64,000 bases of DNA from assembly GCF_021134715.1 (NCBI RefSeq), contig NC_060019.1, positions 5,828,001 to 5,892,000 of the forward strand, read 5' to 3'. A program made the translations under genes and the position numbers. Every line of letters starts with the position of its first letter. The first letter of the stretch is position 1. The notes under the pieces were generated by a model, which searched no databases, had not been told where the DNA came from, and was given only the letters and a program-made list of their open reading frames with translations. This DNA comes from Daphnia pulex. Taxonomy: Eukaryota; Arthropoda; Branchiopoda; Diplostraca; Daphniidae. Below, piece after piece: positions 62,101-64,000 of this stretch.

Positions 62101-62851
62101 GCAGTTGGAACGTGAAAAGAACACTCTTCCGGATGGATTTGAGCAGTTGGAACGTGAAGAGAACACTCTTCCTTCTCTTCCGGGTAGATTTGAGCAGCTG
62201 GAACGTGAAGACTTCACTCTTCCATCGCTCACGGATGAATTTGAGCACCTAGAAGGTGAAGAGAAGACTTTTCCGGAAGGATTTGAGCAGTTGGAACTTG
62301 AAGAGAACACTCTTCCTTCTCTTCCGGATGGATATGAGCAGTTGCTGGAACGTGAAGAGAACACTCTTCCTTCTCTTCCGGATGGATTTGAGCAGTTGGA
62401 AGGTGAAGAGAAGGCTCGTCCTTCCCTTCCGGATGGATTTGAGCACATGGAATCCGTTCTCCCGGTTTTATCTAGCGGTATCGAAAATACTGTAGCATCA
62501 CCAACAGAAGATGAAATCAGGGCAGCAAAGAAAAAGGCCAAAAAGGCCAAAAAGAACTTCGATTTGGCTGTCAGGAGACGGGAAAAGAGGCGACTAGAGA
62601 AACTAAAAAAGTCTTTACTGTCCGAATCGCCAACCGCCAACCCGGGCGAGATCGATGTCATTTTGACGATTGAGGAGTATCCTTCTGTTCCGTCGTCTGT
62701 TCCCGCATTGCCGGAGATTGTTGCAGACTCGGACATGGTTAGCAGTATACCTGATGATTATGGAGTATTAACTCCAGCAGCACTTCCGTCATCCATCGAG
62801 CCTGCTGATATGGACGTCTATGGAAAAGCGTGGAAAAGTAACATCGAGTAA
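59171..62851 (+). CDS. Tandem-repeat acidic protein, 1226 aa, family unknown
   Basis: No known family recognised. A single open frame; ATG 59171 is the first Met after an in-frame TAA at 59147. Residues 1-42 are a short leader (MGFLSSIKSVLRLG..). Residues 43-1087 are exactly 66 tandem units: 40 of 17 residues (consensus DGFEQLEREENTLPSLP) and 26 of 14 residues lacking the last SLP, plus one inserted Leu in unit 65. The units are strongly acidic, with fixed Phe, Leu and Pro positions, so a chain of short capped helices is possible. A 67th partial unit leads into a tail with a basic stretch (RAAKKKAKKAKKNF.., RRREKRRLEKLKK) and a Pro/Ser-rich acidic end. Nucleotide conservation between units is very high, pointing to recent expansion. 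The last 32 bp overlap an RRM-like frame. The product could also be shorter if parts are spliced. Confidence 0.75.
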   Translation: MGFLSSIKSVLRLGSRYDFLKKKKLRSTCVLLSFVNTKDCSPDGFEHMEREEKTLPDGFERLEREENTLPSLPHGFEQLELEENTLPSLPDGFEQLELEEKTLPDGFEQLESEENSLPSLPHGFEQLELEENTLPYLPDEFEQLELEENPLPDGFEPLEREENTLPSFPDGFEQLEHEEKTLPDGFEQLEREENTLPSLPDGYEQLEREENTLPSFPDGFEQLEHEEKTLPDGFEQLEREENTLPSLPHGFEQLELEENTLPYLPDEFELLEPEEKTLPDGFEQLEREENPLPDGFEQLEREENTLPSLPHGFEQLELEENTLPYLPDEFEQLEPEEKTLPDGFEQLEREENTLPDGFEQLEREENTLPSLPDEFELLEPEEKTLPDGFEQMEREENPLPDGFEQLEREENTLPSLPDGFELLEREENTLPSLPDGFEQLEREENTLPYLPDEFEQLELEEKTLPDGFEQLEREENTLPSLPHGFEQLELEENTLPSLPDGFEQLELEEKTLPDGFEQLEREENTLPSLPHGFEQLELEENTLPYLPDEFEQLEPEEKTLPDGFEQLEREENPLPDGFEQLEREENPLPDGFEQLEREENTLPSLPDGFELLELEEKTLPDGFEQLEREENTLPSLPDGFEPLERKENTFPSLPDGFEQLEREENTLPYLPDEFEQLELEEKTLPDGFEQLEREENPLPDGFEQLDREENILPSLPGGFEQLEREDFTLPSLTDEFEHLEGEEKTFPEGFEQLEHEENILPSLSEGFEQLELEENTLPSLPDGYEQLEREENTLPSLPDGFEQLEGEENTLPYLPDEFEQLELEEKTLPDGFEQLEREENTLPSLPGRFEQLEREDFTLPSLTDEFEHLEGEEKTFPEGFEQLELEENTLPYLPDGFEQLEHEEKTLPDGFEQLEREENTLPSLPDGFEQLEREKNTLPDGFEQLEREENTLPSLPDGFEQLEREENTLPSLPDGFEQLEREKNTLPDGFEQLEREENTLPSLPGRFEQLEREDFTLPSLTDEFEHLEGEEKTFPEGFEQLELEENTLPSLPDGYEQLLEREENTLPSLPDGFEQLEGEEKARPSLPDGFEHMESVLPVLSSGIENTVASPTEDEIRAAKKKAKKAKKNFDLAVRRREKRRLEKLKKSLLSESPTANPGEIDVILTIEEYPSVPSSVPALPEIVADSDMVSSIPDDYGVLTPAALPSSIEPADMDVYGKAWKSNIE
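59297..62431. repeat. 66-unit coding minisatellite (42/51-bp units)
   Basis: 3135 bp of head-to-tail units of 42 or 51 bp, plus one 3-bp insertion; 26 x 42 + 40 x 51 + 3 equals the observed length exactly. Because every unit is a multiple of three, long open frames also run through the other plus frame (59298-61388) and the minus strand (61384-59264); these are by-products. A larger block containing CACTCTTCCATCGCTCACGG recurs at 61351, 61741 and 62215. Confidence 0.97.
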
Positions 62852-63290
62852 TGCAGCAGCTTCGGCATCAACAGAGGTTTATTCACGACACGACACCTCA
62901 CCACCTGAAATTGCACAAGAAAGCTCGGCACACTCCCACCAAATGTACGAGCACAACTTCGAGTACATTCATCTGTCTAATTTGCCTTACTTAGCGACAG
63001 GCGAACAAATCGTTGCATTCTTCGGAAATCTAGTTGGGCCTGTATATTCCTTCAGCATGTTTTTGGATGAAAACGGTCTCTATACGGGTAAAGCATTACT
63101 TCTCTTCCGCAATCCGGGCGACGCTTCCAGAGCAATGTTCTTCTTCCGTTACGGGTGTACAATTCAAGGACGCAGAATTAAAATGAAGCTGAAGTTTGCT
63201 GCTAATGGATTGCAGCTGCATCCAGGCGAATTTGTTTTACCAAGCCATCTAGCCTCAGACGGTAAACCAATCTATTACTTGCAGCTGTAG
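62820..63290 (+). CDS. RRM-like RNA-binding protein or C-terminal domain, 156 aa
   Basis: ATG 62820 lies inside the last codons of the repeat frame, in the +1 frame relative to it, and the two frames overlap by 32 bp (62820-62851). The protein has a Ser/Ala-rich start and then an RRM-like domain: RNP2-like YIHLSNLPYL, the expected EQIVAFFG helix, RNP1-like GKALLLF, and GCTIQGRRIKMKLKF as the last strand. The aromatic at the usual RNP1 position is lost, so RNA contact may be altered. Only one poly(A) signal (63369) is seen, after this frame, and none between the two frames. Thus either both frames sit on one mRNA, or a splice event joins them. Confidence 0.65.
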   Translation: MEKRGKVTSSNAAASASTEVYSRHDTSPPEIAQESSAHSHQMYEHNFEYIHLSNLPYLATGEQIVAFFGNLVGPVYSFSMFLDENGLYTGKALLLFRNPGDASRAMFFFRYGCTIQGRRIKMKLKFAANGLQLHPGEFVLPSHLASDGKPIYYLQL

Positions 63291-63368
63291 GTGCCAGGGA
63301 GCTCGAGGTACTACAGCACTGGAAGAAAATGAATCAAAATTGTTTTTCTTGATTATTTGATATTTCTA

Positions 63369-63374
63369 AATAAA
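63369..63374 (+). terminator. AATAAA poly(A) signal
   Basis: Canonical AATAAA 79 bp after the stop of the RRM-like frame, suiting a transcript from the 59-63 kb locus. Confidence 0.6.
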
Positions 63375-64000
63375 CGGGTTTTGCCCGCCAAACGCAACTA
63401 GTTTCTGTTCTGAAATTTTTTAACTGGTTTTAACTATACGAATTTTCTTTACGAACAATAAAGGTAACCAACTCACCGTAATGACACTGTTCAGTGCTCA
63501 TTACTGATTTTAAATCTTTGAGCTGTAATACGCAGTTGACTTACTAATATGGTATTATCGGGTATACTTTACAATATAATTCTTGCTATACATGAATATA
63601 TATCTCCGCTTAAGTTTTCCCGATAGTTATTTTCTTTTATTGGAATAAAGTAGATATTTCAACCTCATCCTTCTGATGCTTGCGTAAAAAAAGAGCGCAG
63701 AATGTTCAATATTATAACTTAAATGTAAGTATTTCTCTTGTGGCTTAGGATGATCCTTGCAAACATTGTTTTGTTTGACGTATTGCACTGATGGTCGATA
63801 ACCAATCCATTTTAGATGTTGTTTGAAAATAGGGGTGAAATAAAACCAACATCAATACGAATGTAAATTTTAAAATCGAACCAACGAGTTGCGCTGCCAA
63901 CATTTGGTTTCATAAAGGATATTATAGCTCTCTATAAAATAATTAGCGTTAACACCCTGATGCCAAGTCTGATGCCGTTAAAGTCCATGCGAAATTACTT
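63375..64000. other. Non-coding end of window
   Basis: AT-rich, no coding signal or RNA gene recognised. Confidence 0.55.

Overview
This is eukaryotic, arthropod-type nuclear DNA. Most introns are 55-80 nt with GT..AG ends, there are many microsatellites, and several genes are classic single-copy animal genes (DNMT1, EIF2B2, EXOSC3, ZNF367, a SERBP1/Vig2 homologue). A maintenance DNA methyltransferase plus compact introns and a secreted pancreatic-type lipase fit a branchiopod crustacean such as Daphnia. That placement is inference. All gene models below were assembled by hand from splice sites, and the exon phases and total lengths close exactly.

Layout. 1-2488 (-): N-terminal half of DNMT1. 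4079-7202 (-): phospholipid phosphatase with two mutually exclusive second exons. 9258-10802 (-): Nudix hydrolase of the DUF4743 type. 11136-14708: a 3.57-kb inverted repeat whose outer 1.3-kb arms look identical, each carrying a KDZ-transposase-like zinc-finger fragment, with hairpins near both ends and diverged tandem repeats in the middle. 16740-24893 (-): an 18-exon adhesion GPCR of 1668 aa with cadherin-like, FN3, eight EGF, HormR, GAIN/GPS and 7TM regions. 28046-30526 (-): SERBP1/Vig2 homologue with three box C/D snoRNA candidates in its introns, sharing a divergent promoter with ZNF367 (31284-32826, +). 33276-34745 (-): EIF2B2. 38845-43179 (+): secreted lipase with PLAT domain. 43590-50988 (-): cysteine-rich secreted or GPI-anchored protein. 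53244-54855 (+) aldo-keto reductase and 54939-55856 (-) EXOSC3, tail to tail. 56830-58440 (-): decayed C2H2 zinc-finger pseudogene. 59171-62851 (+): a 1226-aa protein built from 66 tandem 14/17-residue acidic repeats, whose 3' end overlaps a separate RRM-like reading frame (62820-63290, +).

The genes do not form one pathway. They are typical housekeeping and signalling genes in a compact genome, with large non-coding stretches at 24.9-28.0, 34.7-38.8 and 51-53.2 kb and inside the introns of the cysteine-rich gene. The unusual parts are the long inverted repeat, the composite adhesion GPCR, the snoRNA cluster, and above all the repeat-protein/RRM locus at 59-63 kb.
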